Positions 7,609 through 16,086 of a DNA stretch of 64,000 nucleotides are shown here, piece by piece. The DNA lies in assembly GCA_008363385.1 (NCBI GenBank), contig RHKY01000039.1, forward strand, positions 21,001 through 85,000, given 5' to 3'. This stretch comes from Acidobacteriota bacterium (GTDB taxonomy: Bacteria; Acidobacteriota; Thermoanaerobaculia; UBA5066). A program made the position numbers and the translations under genes. Position 1 is the first letter of the stretch. Each line of letters opens with the position of its first letter. The notes beneath the pieces are model-generated. The model ran no database searches, was not told the DNA's origin, and worked only from the letters and a program-made list of their open reading frames with translations.

Positions 7609-9957
7609 ATGAGCGGCTCCGATACGGCCCCTTCCTGGCGGGGACGAGTCCCCTGGGCGCTCCTCCTGTCGGGGGCGGCGCTCCTGGGGCTGGGCCTCGC
7701 CGCGGCGCGGCGCTTCCTGCCCGAGTGGCGGCCGCTCCCGCCCGCGGACGCGGCGTGGGCAGGCCGCCTGGAGGAGCACGTGAGGTCGTTCGGGGGGACC
7801 CTCGTGAGGCCGCGCCTCTCCCTGGAGGGCGGGGTCTCGGAGAGCGACCGGTACGAGCAGGCGTTCCGGCTCCTCGGCCCGCGCGGGACGGAGTACCTCG
7901 CCTCGACCGGAGACGCGGTGCGGCACCGGGTCGACGCGGTGCTGGAGGTCCCCGGCGCCGGCTCCGGCTCGCTGGAGGTGGGATACGCGCCCGGCGGGGG
8001 GGCGCGGAGCGTCTCGTGGATCCCGGGCGGCGTGATCCCGCTCGGAGCCGTCGACGACAAGGTGAAGGCGGCGCGCGAGAGGGTGGGCGACGAGCTGGCG
8101 AAGCTCGTCGCGGGGGGCCTTCCCCTGGACGCCGGGGAGGTCACGTACACGAGCGGGAACGTCCCGGTCCGGATCCAGGAGCTCCCGCCGCCTCCGGACG
8201 GCGGCCCGAAGGAGGTGGTCGTCCGGACGGAGGCGGCCAACGGCGTGTCGGCCTCCCGCAGCCTCGCCGACCCCGAGCTGACCCTCCGCCTGTCGCCCGA
8301 CCGCGTCCTGTCGAAGGTCCTCGTCCGGCTCGTCCCGGCCGTGGCGACGGTCCTCGTCGTCCTCGTCGTCTTCGGCGTCCTCCTCTACCGGCGGAGGCTC
8401 GGCGTCCGCAACGGGCTGGGCCTGGCGGTCCTCGTGACGCTGACGACCGTCCCGGTCATGCTCGCCGCGCCGGGGCCCTCCGGCGTCGTCTACTACAAGC
8501 TCCTCGGCCTCGTCCTCGTCGCGCCGTACCTGGCGATCTCCTGGGCGGCGGCCGAGTCGCTCTTCCGCGACACGACGCCCGGCTTCACGACGTCGCTCGA
8601 CGCCCTCTTGGCGGGGCGCCTCGGCCCGCGCGGCGGGCGGGCGCTGCTGGCGGGCCTCGGGGCGGGGGCGGCGCTCGCGGGAGGGCGTCTCCTCGTCCTC
8701 TCGGCCGCCGCCGCCAACGCCGACGGCGCGCTCCGTCCGCTCCGGGCCTCGTTCGGGCTGCCGTTCTTCGGGCTGACCACGAACCCGTTCCTCGAGGGGC
8801 CCGGCGAGGCCTGCAGCCTGATCCTCGCGGTGGCGCTCCTGAGGCTCGTCCTGCCGCGCCGGTGGGCCGACCCCGCGGGCGGCCTGGCCTTCGCCCTCCT
8901 GACGGCCGGGGCGGCGCCGGTCTCCCCGTGGCTCGCGGCGCTCCTGTTCTCGCTCCTCCTGGGCGGGGCGTACCTCCTCGTCCTGAAGCGCTGGGGCTTC
9001 GCCTCGCTCCTCGTCGCGGCGACCTCGGCGTCCCTCCTCCGCGACGCCTTCGCCGCGGCGCACCTCCTCCCGAAGACCGCGATCCCGTTCCTCCTCGCCG
9101 CGGCGTCGCTCCTGGTCCTCGTGGCGGTCGGCGTCGCCGGCGTGCGGCGGTCGGAGCGCGAGGACGAGGGGAAGGTGGACGCGCCGGAGTACGTCAAGCG
9201 CCTCGAGAGCGAGCGTCGGGTCCGGTACGAGATGGACCTCCTGGCCCGGATGCAGCTCGCCCTCCTGCCCGAGAGGGCGCCCCAGGTCCCGGGGCTCGAC
9301 CTCGCCGCCAGGACCGTCCTGGCGACGGAGGTGGGGGGCGACCTCTACGAGTTCGTCACGGACGGCGGCGGCGGGCTCTGGGTGGCGGCCGGGGACGTCT
9401 CCGGGCACGGCTACTCGTGCGGCATCCAGGGGGCGATGGTGAAGGCCGCGCTCCTCTCGCTCGTCGGCGACGGGCGCTCGCCCGGAGCGGTCCTGGGCGA
9501 GATCGACCGGGTCCTCAGGCGCGCGGGCCGGACGCAGCTGTTCACCTCTCTCGTCCTCCTCCGGGTCGACCCGAAGACGGGGCGGGGGGTCCTCGCGAAC
9601 GCGGGGCACCCGTTCCCGATCCTCCTGTCCGAGGGGCGCTGCACAGAGATCGCCGTGCCGGGCCTGCCGCTCGGGCAGGGCCCGCCCCGGACGTACGCCG
9701 ACGTCGGCGTCGAGCTCGCCGAGGGGGCCTCGCTCGTCCTCGCCTCCGACGGCCTCTTCGAGGGGACGGACCGCTTCGACGACCCGTACGGCTACGAGCG
9801 GCCGGCGGCCGTCCTGTCGAGCGTGGGGCTCTGGCGGCGTCCGGCCGAGGCGATCGTCGAGGCGCTGATCGCCGACTGGAGGCTCCACGTCGGCCAGGGG
9901 GCCCCGCCGGACGACACGACGATCGTCGTGGTGAAACGCCCGTCGCTCGCCTGGTAG
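7609..9957 (+). CDS. Membrane-anchored PP2C (SpoIIE/RsbU-type) serine phosphatase
   Basis: The 782-residue protein has an N-terminal membrane span, an extracytoplasmic region of roughly 200 residues, then about eight membrane segments between residues 230 and 520, and a cytoplasmic SpoIIE-type phosphatase domain from about 535 to the end. The phosphatase motifs are intact: RMQLALLPE at the domain start, EVGGDLYEF, GDVSGHG, NAGHPFPIL, ASDGLFEG and PPDDTTI, giving the acidic metal ligands. Such enzymes dephosphorylate anti-sigma-factor antagonists or related partners; no antagonist or sigma gene is adjacent, so its partner is unknown. It begins three bases after nadA and is followed by a hairpin. 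Confidence 0.9.
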   Translation: MSGSDTAPSWRGRVPWALLLSGAALLGLGLAAARRFLPEWRPLPPADAAWAGRLEEHVRSFGGTLVRPRLSLEGGVSESDRYEQAFRLLGPRGTEYLASTGDAVRHRVDAVLEVPGAGSGSLEVGYAPGGGARSVSWIPGGVIPLGAVDDKVKAARERVGDELAKLVAGGLPLDAGEVTYTSGNVPVRIQELPPPPDGGPKEVVVRTEAANGVSASRSLADPELTLRLSPDRVLSKVLVRLVPAVATVLVVLVVFGVLLYRRRLGVRNGLGLAVLVTLTTVPVMLAAPGPSGVVYYKLLGLVLVAPYLAISWAAAESLFRDTTPGFTTSLDALLAGRLGPRGGRALLAGLGAGAALAGGRLLVLSAAAANADGALRPLRASFGLPFFGLTTNPFLEGPGEACSLILAVALLRLVLPRRWADPAGGLAFALLTAGAAPVSPWLAALLFSLLLGGAYLLVLKRWGFASLLVAATSASLLRDAFAAAHLLPKTAIPFLLAAASLLVLVAVGVAGVRRSEREDEGKVDAPEYVKRLESERRVRYEMDLLARMQLALLPERAPQVPGLDLAARTVLATEVGGDLYEFVTDGGGGLWVAAGDVSGHGYSCGIQGAMVKAALLSLVGDGRSPGAVLGEIDRVLRRAGRTQLFTSLVLLRVDPKTGRGVLANAGHPFPILLSEGRCTEIAVPGLPLGQGPPRTYADVGVELAEGASLVLASDGLFEGTDRFDDPYGYERPAAVLSSVGLWRRPAEAIVEALIADWRLHVGQGAPPDDTTIVVVKRPSLAW

Positions 9958-9961
9958 GAGC

Positions 9962-9984
9962 GGCGCCGCGGGAGGCGCGGCGCC
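9962..9984. terminator. Hairpin after the phosphatase gene
   Basis: GGCGCCGCG, a five-base loop (GGAGG) and CGCGGCGCC form a perfect 9-bp stem starting a few bases after the stop codon. It is followed by CCTTGCC rather than a T run. It is a plausible end of the nadA-phosphatase transcript. Confidence 0.5.
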
Positions 9985-10090
9985 CCTTGCCCCGCGCGGG
10001 GCGGCGTGATAACGGAGCGAGAAACCCGCTCGCCGAGCGGACTTGCGCCCCGTTGATCGATCCGCGCGAAGGGCGGAGGATGCCCGCGCC

Positions 10091-10669
10091 ATGAAGATCG
10101 CGTTCATCGGGACGCACGGCGTCGGGAAGACCACCCTCTGCTACGACCTCGCCGCGGCGCTCAAGCGCCGGGACCTCTCCGTCGAGCTGGTGCGCGAGGT
10201 GGCGCGGGAGTGCCCGCTGCCGATCAACCGCGAGACGACGCTCAAGGCCCAGGAGTGGATCCTGCACACCCAGATCGCCTGGGAGCTCCACGCCGAGGCC
10301 AAGGCCGAGGTCGTCGTCTGCGACCGGGCCGTCCTGGACAACTTTTGCTACATGAAGCGGGCCGCGGCCGCCGAGCCGATCGAGCGGACGCTCGAGGCGC
10401 TCGTCCGCGCCTGGACCGCGACGTACGACTTCCTCTTCAAGGTGCCGATCGTGGGCGACCCCCGCTTCGACGGCGTCCGCGACACCGACCGCGCCTTCCA
10501 GCACGAGATCCAGGAGCTGATCGACGGCACCATGGCGGAGTGGGGGATCCCCTTCCGCCGGCTCGACCCCGCGGGGCGCGAGGTGTGGCCGCGCGTCGTC
10601 CTGGACGCCCTCCTCCCGGTCTTGAGGCCGCAGGAGCTCCTCTTCCCCGAGGTGGTCGAGGGAGCCTGA
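10091..10669 (+). CDS. AAA family NTPase, NadR/Ttd14-kinase-like
   Basis: The 192-residue protein starts with a strong P-loop (GTHGVGKTT) and has a Walker-B-like strand VVVCDRAVLDN. The pattern of a small nucleoside- or metabolite-kinase-like P-loop domain resembles the AAA_28 group, which includes the kinase domain of NadR. The substrate is not identifiable. The ATG at 10091 was preferred over an upstream ATG because the P-loop strand MKIAFIG begins there and GGAGGA lies upstream. It is near nadA but not in the same transcript by position, so a link to NAD metabolism is only a guess. Confidence 0.75.
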   Translation: MKIAFIGTHGVGKTTLCYDLAAALKRRDLSVELVREVARECPLPINRETTLKAQEWILHTQIAWELHAEAKAEVVVCDRAVLDNFCYMKRAAAAEPIERTLEALVRAWTATYDFLFKVPIVGDPRFDGVRDTDRAFQHEIQELIDGTMAEWGIPFRRLDPAGREVWPRVVLDALLPVLRPQELLFPEVVEGA

Positions 10670-10769
10670 CCGGCGGGCCGGGGCCGAAACCCGCGCGCCG
10701 CTCCCGGAATCGAAGGTCCAGCGGGCGGCGCGCCCGCCTCTGCCAGAATCGGCCCGAGGGAGACTCCCT

Positions 10770-11102
10770 GTGGAGACGTACTACAAGCCCGAGCACCTCG
10801 CCCACTTCGCCTCGATCGCCGAGGGGAACGCGGAGCTGGCGAAGAAGTTCTTCGACTACTACGGCGCCGTCTTCGCCGACGGAGCCCTGTCGGCCCGCGA
10901 GAAGGCGCTGATCGCGCTGGCCGTGGCCCACGTCGTCCAGTGCCCGTACTGCATCGACGCCTACAGCCAGGAGAGCCTGAAGAACGGCGCGGACCTGGAC
11001 CAGATGACCGAGGCGCTCCACGTCGCCGTGGCGATCCGCGGCGGCGCCTCGCTCGTCCACGGCGTCCAGATGCTCGAGCACGTCAAGAAGCTCTCGCAGT
11101 GA
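10770..11102 (+). CDS. Arsenosugar-cluster peroxidase-like protein (carboxymuconolactone decarboxylase / AhpD fold)
   Basis: The 110-residue protein has the AhpD-like redox motif C-x2-C in VVQCPYCIDAYSQ and the following helical pattern with GADLDQMTEALHVAVAI. Its opening, ETYYKPEHL, and short length match the small peroxidase-like protein found beside the radical SAM enzyme ArsS in arsenosugar biosynthesis loci. ArsS is indeed the next gene, 18 bases downstream. Its role in that pathway is not established. The GTG start at 10770 is preceded by a GGGAGA stretch and, further up, by CAGAAT as a possible -10. Confidence 0.88.
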   Translation: METYYKPEHLAHFASIAEGNAELAKKFFDYYGAVFADGALSAREKALIALAVAHVVQCPYCIDAYSQESLKNGADLDQMTEALHVAVAIRGGASLVHGVQMLEHVKKLSQ

Positions 11103-11120
11103 GGCCCCGCCGGAGCGCCC

Positions 11121-12266
11121 GTGCCGCCTGACGCCCTCCCCGTCCGCCTCCCCTCCGCGCCGGAGCCCGACCCGACGGCCCAGGCGCGCGGAGGGCCGCG
11201 GGCCACGTTCACGCTGAAGACCCGGGGCTCGGCGCTCGCCTCCCCCGCCGAGCAGCTGGCGCGGGTCGAGGCCGTGGACCTCTCGGCCGCCCCCTTCGGC
11301 GGGAGCTTCGAGGCGGCTCTCGCCTCGTGCGGCTTTCCGGAGCTGACGCCGGCTCCGGTCGAGGTCTTCCAGGTCAACCTCGGGAAGCTGTGCAACATGA
11401 CGTGCCGGCACTGCCACGTCGACGCCGGGCCCGACCGGACCGACGCGATGATGAGCCGGGAGACGGTCGACCTCTGCCTCTCGGCCCTCGACCGGACGGG
11501 GGCCCGCACCGTCGACCTGACGGGCGGCGCGCCCGAGCTGAACCCGCACTTCCGGTACCTCGTCGACGAGGCGGTGGCGCGGGGCAAGCACGTCATCGAC
11601 CGGTGCAACCTGACCGTCCTGAACCTGGCGAGCCTCTCGGACCTCCCCCGGTGGCTCGCCGAGCGCGGCGTGGAGGTCGTCGCGTCGCTCCCGCACTGGC
11701 GGCGCCGGAATACCGACGCGCAGCGGGGCGAGGGGGCGTTCGACCGGTCGATCGAGGCGCTCGCGCGGCTGAACTCCGCGGGCTACGGCCAGGGGGACCC
11801 GCGGCGGCGGCTGACGCTGATGGTGAACCCGGTCGGCGCCTTCCTCCCCGGGAACCAGGGCGCGATGGAGCGCGAGTGGAAGGCCGGCCTCCTGCGCGAG
11901 CACGGGGTCTCCTTCGACCGGCTGATCGCGCTGGCCAACATGCCGATCGCGCGCTTCCTGGAGTGGCTTCAGGCGAGCGGGAACCTCGAGGGCTACCTCG
12001 AGCTCCTCGTCGCCTCCTTCAACCCGGCGACCGTCGAAGGGTTGATGTGCCGCAACACCCTCTCCGTCTCCTGGGACGGGACGGTCCACGACTGCGACTT
12101 CAACCAGATGCTCGACCTGCCGGCGGTCGGGCGCGGCGGGAGGCCGTTCCACGTCCGGGACCTCGACGCCGCCTCCCTCGCCGCTCGCGAGGTCGTCACG
12201 CGCCGCCACTGCTTCGGCTGCACGGCCGGGGCCGGCAGCTCGTGCGGGGGCGCCATCGAGCGGTAG
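11121..12266 (+). CDS. arsS: Arsenosugar biosynthesis radical SAM protein ArsS
   Basis: ArsS uses a SAM radical to join a methylated arsenical to adenosine, a key step toward arsenosugars. The 381-residue protein has the radical SAM cluster motif C91-x3-C95-x2-C98 in LCNMTCRHC, followed by TGGAPELNPHFR, and the C-terminal ArsS part with MCRNTLSVSWDG, HDCDFNQML and HCFGCTAGAGSSCGG. These are all family signatures. The segment VASLPHWRRRNTDAQRG differs from the form I remember in relatives, which have C or Y-Y at the position of H192. It follows the peroxidase-like gene in a probable operon. No arsM methyltransferase or ars resistance gene is present nearby. Confidence 0.93.
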   Translation: MPPDALPVRLPSAPEPDPTAQARGGPRATFTLKTRGSALASPAEQLARVEAVDLSAAPFGGSFEAALASCGFPELTPAPVEVFQVNLGKLCNMTCRHCHVDAGPDRTDAMMSRETVDLCLSALDRTGARTVDLTGGAPELNPHFRYLVDEAVARGKHVIDRCNLTVLNLASLSDLPRWLAERGVEVVASLPHWRRRNTDAQRGEGAFDRSIEALARLNSAGYGQGDPRRRLTLMVNPVGAFLPGNQGAMEREWKAGLLREHGVSFDRLIALANMPIARFLEWLQASGNLEGYLELLVASFNPATVEGLMCRNTLSVSWDGTVHDCDFNQMLDLPAVGRGGRPFHVRDLDAASLAAREVVTRRHCFGCTAGAGSSCGGAIER

Positions 12267-12278
12267 CGGGGCCGGGCC

Positions 12279-12284
12279 GATAAT
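12279..12284 (+). promoter_or_regulatory. Candidate -10 element of the S9 peptidase gene
   Basis: GATAAT lies 16 bases before the ATG, with a GGAGG ribosome binding site at 12292-12296 in between. The predicted leader is therefore only about ten bases long. Confidence 0.45.
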
Positions 12285-12300
12285 CCCCCCCGGAGGCCCC

Positions 12301-14373
12301 ATGACCCGAAACGGATCCGCCACGCCCCGTGCCCGGGCGACGGTCGCTGCCGCCGTGCCGGCCGCTCTCCTGGCCCTCTTCGTCCTCCTCGCCGGCGCCC
12401 CGGCCCTCGCCGGGACGAAGGAGTGGACCTTCGACGACACGCTCGCGCTGAAGTCGGTCTCGGACCCGCAGCTGTCGCCCGACGGCGCCCGCGTCGTCTA
12501 CGTCGTGACGGAGCTCTCGGCCGACGGCTCCGAGTACCAGAGCGACCTCTGGCTGGTCTCGGTCGCCGGAGGGCCCGCCTCCGCACGCCGGCTCACGTCG
12601 GCCCTGGCCAGCGACGACTCGCCCCGCTGGTCGCCCGACGGGGCGTGGGTCGCGTTCCTCTCCGAGCGCCCGCGCCCGCGGTCGAAGAAGGACGAGAAAG
12701 AGGACGAGGCCAAGAAGCAGGTCTGGCTCATCCGCCCCGACGGGGGCGAGGCGACCGTCCTCACCGACGCGCCGGGGAGCGTCTCCGCGCTCGAGTGGTC
12801 CCGGGACGGGAAGACGATCGCGTTCCTGGCCCGGGAGCCGAAGAGCGAGGAGCGGAAGAAGAAGGAGAAGGAGAAGGACGACGCGTGGACCCCCTCCTCG
12901 GCGTGGGTCTTCGGCCGGCTCTGGGCGATCGACGTCGAGAGCCGGAAGGCCACGCAGCTGACGAAGGGGGAGCTCCACGTCACGGGCTTCTCCCTCTCCC
13001 CGGACGGGACGCGGGCCGTCTTCTCCGGCCAGCCGACGCCCGAGCTGCCCGCCTCCTACCGCTCGGACCTCTACTCCGTCCCGCTCGCCGGAGGCGAGCC
13101 CGCCGTCCTCGTGGCGCGGAAGGGGACCGACAACCGGCCCGCCTTCTCCCCGGACGGCAAGTGGGTCGCCTTCCTCTCGCAGGACGGGCGCGACGAGGAG
13201 TGGTACACGAACAGCTACGCCTGCGTCGTCCCGGCCGGCGGCGGCACGCCTCGGAACCTGACGAGGTCGTTCGACGAGCGGATCGGAGGCATCGGCGGCG
13301 CCGACGTGGTCTGGGCCCCGGACTCCGGGTCCGTCCTCTTCTCGGCCTCGTGGCAGACCGGGGCGCACGTCTACCGGGCGACCCTCGACGGCGACGTCAC
13401 GCCCGTCACGAGCGGGCCCGGGCTCTTCGGCGACCCGTCGGTCGCGGCGAAAGGGACCGCGATCGCGTTCCTGCACGAGGAGCCCGAGAAGCCTCGCGAG
13501 GTGCACGTCCTGGCCGCCCCGGGCGGCGCCCCGAGGGTCCTGACCGACACGAACCCGCAGGCGCGCGACTTCCTGACCTTTCCCAAGCAGGTCGTCTCGT
13601 GGAAGGGGGCCGACGGGTGGGAGATCGAGGGGCTCCTCCTCCTCCCTCCCGGGCGCGAGGCGGGCCAGCGCCTGCCCCTGATCCTGAACGTCCACGGGGG
13701 CCCGGCCGGGACCCACTCGGCCACTTTCACGCCGGCCTCGCGGATCTACCCGTGGGCGGTCCTGCTGCAGAAGGGGTGGGCGGTCCTCCTCCCGAACCCG
13801 CGCGGCAGCGGCGGCTACGGCGAGAGGTTCCGTTCCGCCAACGTCCGCGACTGGGCCGGGAAGGACTACGTCGACCTGATGAAGGGGGTCGACGCGATGG
13901 TGGAGCTGGGGATCGCGGACCCGGCGCGCCTGGCCGTCTGCGGCTGGTCGTACGGCGGCTTCATGACGTCGAACGTCGTGACGAAGACGGACCGCTTCAA
14001 GGCGGCCGTCGTCGGGGCCGGGGTGACGCACATGGCCTCGTTCACCGGCACGACCGACATCCCCGAGTTCGCCCGGTCGTACTTCGGAGCCTGGCCGTGG
14101 GAGGACCCCGCCGTCCACGCGCGGGCCTCGGCGGTCCTCTCGGTCGGGAAGGTGAAGACGCCGACGCTCGTCGTCCACGGCGACAAGGACGACCGCGTCC
14201 CGCCCACGCAGGGGTGGGAGCTCTGGAACGCGCTGCGCAAGGCGGGGGTGACGACGGACCTCCTCGTCCTGCCGCGGCAGCCGCACGGCCCGCGCGAGCC
14301 GAAGCTGATCCTGGCCACGCAGAAGGCCCACGTCGACTGGTTCGAGAAGCACGTCCCCGGCGCGCCGAGGTGA
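12301..14373 (+). CDS. Exported S9 family prolyl oligopeptidase-type peptidase
   Basis: The 690-residue precursor has a basic N terminus and a hydrophobic signal ending in APALAGTKE. A WD40-like beta-propeller follows (repeated SPDG motifs, e.g. QLSPDGARVVY, RWSPDGAWVAF, AFSPDGKWVAF). The C-terminal alpha/beta hydrolase domain has the triad S550 in GWSYGGF, D630 in HGDKDDRVP and H662 in RQPHGPRE. It probably trims oligopeptides or acylated peptides in the periplasm. A lysine- and glutamate-rich insertion lies near residues 120-200 of the propeller. GATAAT and GGAGG precede the start. Confidence 0.94.
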   Translation: MTRNGSATPRARATVAAAVPAALLALFVLLAGAPALAGTKEWTFDDTLALKSVSDPQLSPDGARVVYVVTELSADGSEYQSDLWLVSVAGGPASARRLTSALASDDSPRWSPDGAWVAFLSERPRPRSKKDEKEDEAKKQVWLIRPDGGEATVLTDAPGSVSALEWSRDGKTIAFLAREPKSEERKKKEKEKDDAWTPSSAWVFGRLWAIDVESRKATQLTKGELHVTGFSLSPDGTRAVFSGQPTPELPASYRSDLYSVPLAGGEPAVLVARKGTDNRPAFSPDGKWVAFLSQDGRDEEWYTNSYACVVPAGGGTPRNLTRSFDERIGGIGGADVVWAPDSGSVLFSASWQTGAHVYRATLDGDVTPVTSGPGLFGDPSVAAKGTAIAFLHEEPEKPREVHVLAAPGGAPRVLTDTNPQARDFLTFPKQVVSWKGADGWEIEGLLLLPPGREAGQRLPLILNVHGGPAGTHSATFTPASRIYPWAVLLQKGWAVLLPNPRGSGGYGERFRSANVRDWAGKDYVDLMKGVDAMVELGIADPARLAVCGWSYGGFMTSNVVTKTDRFKAAVVGAGVTHMASFTGTTDIPEFARSYFGAWPWEDPAVHARASAVLSVGKVKTPTLVVHGDKDDRVPPTQGWELWNALRKAGVTTDLLVLPRQPHGPREPKLILATQKAHVDWFEKHVPGAPR

Positions 14374-14425
14374 CGGGGGCGCCGGGAGCCCGCGCGGCGA
14401 CGGCCCCGCGGGGGAGGAGAGAGCG

Positions 14426-15532
14426 ATGGAGAAGATCCGGCGGGTCGCGATCTGCACGGGCGGCGGCGACGCCCCCGGCCTGAACGCCGTGATCCGCGCC
14501 GCGACGATGGCGGCGCTGAACCACGGCTGGAAGGTCTACGGGATCCGGGACGGCTACAACGGCCTCCTGATGCCCGAGCAGTACGTCGGCGGGGGCCTGG
14601 TCCCGCTGACCCACGACGCCGTGAAGGGGATCACGGCGCTCGGCGGGACGATCCTGGGGACGACGAACCGGGGCAACCCGCTCACCTTCCCGATCAAGAA
14701 GCCGGACGGGACGGTCGAGGAGATCGACCGCTCCGACGAGCTGGTCCGCGCCTTCCGGATCCACGAGATCGACGCCCTGATCTCGATCGGGGGGGACGGG
14801 TCGCTCGCCATCGCCAACGTCCTGGCGAAGAAGGGGCTCCGGGTGATCGGCGTCCCGAAGACGATCGACAACGACCTGGACAAGACGGTGATCACGTTCG
14901 GATTCGACACCGCCGTGTCGTTCGCCACGGAGGCGATCGACCGGCTCCACTCCACGGCCGAGTCGCACCGCCGGGTCATGGTCGTCGAGGTGATGGGGCG
15001 CTACGCCGGCTGGATCGCCCTGAACGCGGGCGTCTCCGCCTCGGCCGACGTCATCCTGATCCCCGAGATCCCGTACGACCTCGAGGTCGTCGCGGAGAAG
15101 ATCCGCGCCGTCGAGGAGGAGGGGCAGAAGCACGCGATCGTCGTCGTGGCCGAGGGGGCGAAGCCGAGGGGCGGCAAGGTGTCGACGGTGGGGCAGAAGG
15201 AGGCGGGCCGGGCCGAGCGGCTCGGCGGCGTCGGCGAGCGGGTCACCGAGGAGCTCGGCGAGCTGACGGGGAGAGAGGTGCGGACGGTCGTCCTGGGGCA
15301 CCTCCTGCGCGGCGGAACGCCGACGACCTTCGACCGGCTCCTCGGCCTGCGGTTCGGCGCGGCGGCGATCCGCGCCCTGGCCGAGGGGCAGGACGGGATC
15401 ATGGTCGCGCTGGCCCCGCCGACGGTGAACTACGTCCCGCTCGAGGAGGCGACGCGCCGGATGAAGGTCGTCCCCCTCGACTCGGACGTCATCCTGACCG
15501 CCCGCGAGCTGGGGATCTCGTTCGGGGGGTGA
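14426..15532 (+). CDS. pfkA: 6-phosphofructokinase, probably ATP-dependent (group III type)
   Basis: The 368-residue enzyme phosphorylates fructose 6-phosphate in glycolysis. Visible signatures are GGGDAPGLNAVIR, the donor-site GGDGS (D124-G125) and PKTIDNDL with K145, then VMGRYAGWIAL. The residue after the catalytic GGD is Gly, as in ATP-using enzymes, while the second diagnostic position is Lys, as in PPi-using enzymes. The Gly/Lys pair is the combination of the actinobacterial-type ATP-dependent group III enzymes, so ATP is the more likely donor. The ATG is preceded by GGGGAGGAGAG. It stands just before a compositionally different island. Confidence 0.93.
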   Translation: MEKIRRVAICTGGGDAPGLNAVIRAATMAALNHGWKVYGIRDGYNGLLMPEQYVGGGLVPLTHDAVKGITALGGTILGTTNRGNPLTFPIKKPDGTVEEIDRSDELVRAFRIHEIDALISIGGDGSLAIANVLAKKGLRVIGVPKTIDNDLDKTVITFGFDTAVSFATEAIDRLHSTAESHRRVMVVEVMGRYAGWIALNAGVSASADVILIPEIPYDLEVVAEKIRAVEEEGQKHAIVVVAEGAKPRGGKVSTVGQKEAGRAERLGGVGERVTEELGELTGREVRTVVLGHLLRGGTPTTFDRLLGLRFGAAAIRALAEGQDGIMVALAPPTVNYVPLEEATRRMKVVPLDSDVILTARELGISFGG

Positions 15533-15670
15533 GGCGGGGAGCGGAGGAACTCCGCAATCCTCGCGCGCGGCCCGACGGTTGAGACCGCGGACCGCCGCGC
15601 GATCACCCGACGAGAACCAGCGTGTCGAATCGGGGGGAATACAGGAATTGCGCCTATTGCATCATACCGA

Positions 15671-15702
15671 TTGACTTCGGGGGGGGGGGGGGAGGGTATG
15701 GT
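15671..15702 (+). promoter_or_regulatory. Promoter-like sequence with a 14-G tract in the spacer
   Basis: TTGACT at 15671-15676 and TATGGT at 15697-15702 look like -35 and -10 hexamers. The 20-base spacer between them contains an uninterrupted run of 14 G at 15679-15692. A loss of three G would give the optimal 17-base spacing. The only other clear -35 in the window, before the kinase gene at 57811, shares the octamer TTGACTTC. The tract could therefore tune promoter strength by slippage, as poly-G or poly-C spacers do in some surface-protein genes. The tract length may itself be a sequencing error. Confidence 0.55.
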
Positions 15703-15725
15703 CCCGCGGCGATCGGGGAATCGAT

Positions 15726-15732
15726 AGGAGGT
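15726..15732 (+). promoter_or_regulatory. Strong ribosome binding site of the small cysteine-rich gene
   Basis: AGGAGGT lies six bases before the ATG at 15739 and is the best Shine-Dalgarno match I see in the window. It decides the start against the longer upstream reading frame that would run through the G tract. Confidence 0.75.
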
Positions 15733-15738
15733 CACATC

Positions 15739-16083
15739 ATGCGAAAGGCGATCCTCGCGGCGGGGCTTCTCCTGGTAGTCCTGGCGGTGGCCGCGCCGGC
15801 TCTCGGGCAGGTCTGTTCCGACGCAAACGGCAGGCCTGCGCCGTGCTACGCCGAGCCGGATCCGATCCCGGGGCCGGCGCGCGGAGGAGGCGGGGGCGCG
15901 AACTGCATCGCCGTCTGGCCCCAGCAGTGTACTGGCTGCGAGTACCTGCCGGTCACGGGCCTTGCCTGCCTTCAGCGCCCATACGGCGGCAAGTGCCGGT
16001 GCACCTTGACTTCCACGTACGACATTGACGGCAACGTGTTGAAGGAGTGCGACGACTCCGGGGACTGCTTCTACATTCCGTAG
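15739..16083 (+). CDS. Small exported ten-cysteine protein, unknown family
   Basis: I do not recognise this 114-residue protein. A clear signal peptide (MRKAILAAGLLLVVLAVAAPALGQ) is followed by about 90 residues with ten cysteines, including QQCTGCEY, KCRC, and the C-terminal ECDDSGDCFYIP. A glycine-rich GGGGGA linker separates the first two cysteines from the rest. The even number and close spacing suggest disulfides in the periplasm or outside the cell. It is the first gene of an array: the first large secreted paralogue starts four bases after its stop. Decayed copies of its 3' end occur before the second and third paralogues, so small and large gene travelled as a unit. Confidence 0.8.
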   Translation: MRKAILAAGLLLVVLAVAAPALGQVCSDANGRPAPCYAEPDPIPGPARGGGGGANCIAVWPQQCTGCEYLPVTGLACLQRPYGGKCRCTLTSTYDIDGNVLKECDDSGDCFYIP

Positions 16084-16086
16084 TCC

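Noticed and set aside
10091-10669. Full NadR (NMN adenylyltransferase / ribosylnicotinamide kinase)
   Set aside because: Only a P-loop kinase-like domain is present and the adenylyltransferase HxGH motif is absent, so the gene symbol was not used.
12423-14483. Second long plus-strand frame inside the S9 peptidase gene
   Set aside because: Arg/Pro/Gly-rich out-of-frame translation of the peptidase gene, with no motif.
14426-15532. PPi-dependent phosphofructokinase
   Set aside because: The residue after GGD is Gly, not Asp, so the donor site fits ATP in spite of the Lys at the second position.
15622-15738. Possible N-terminal extension of the small cysteine-rich protein through the G tract
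   Set aside because: It would add a Gly-run before an otherwise normal signal peptide. The internal ATG at 15739 has a perfect ribosome binding site and a signal peptide right after it.
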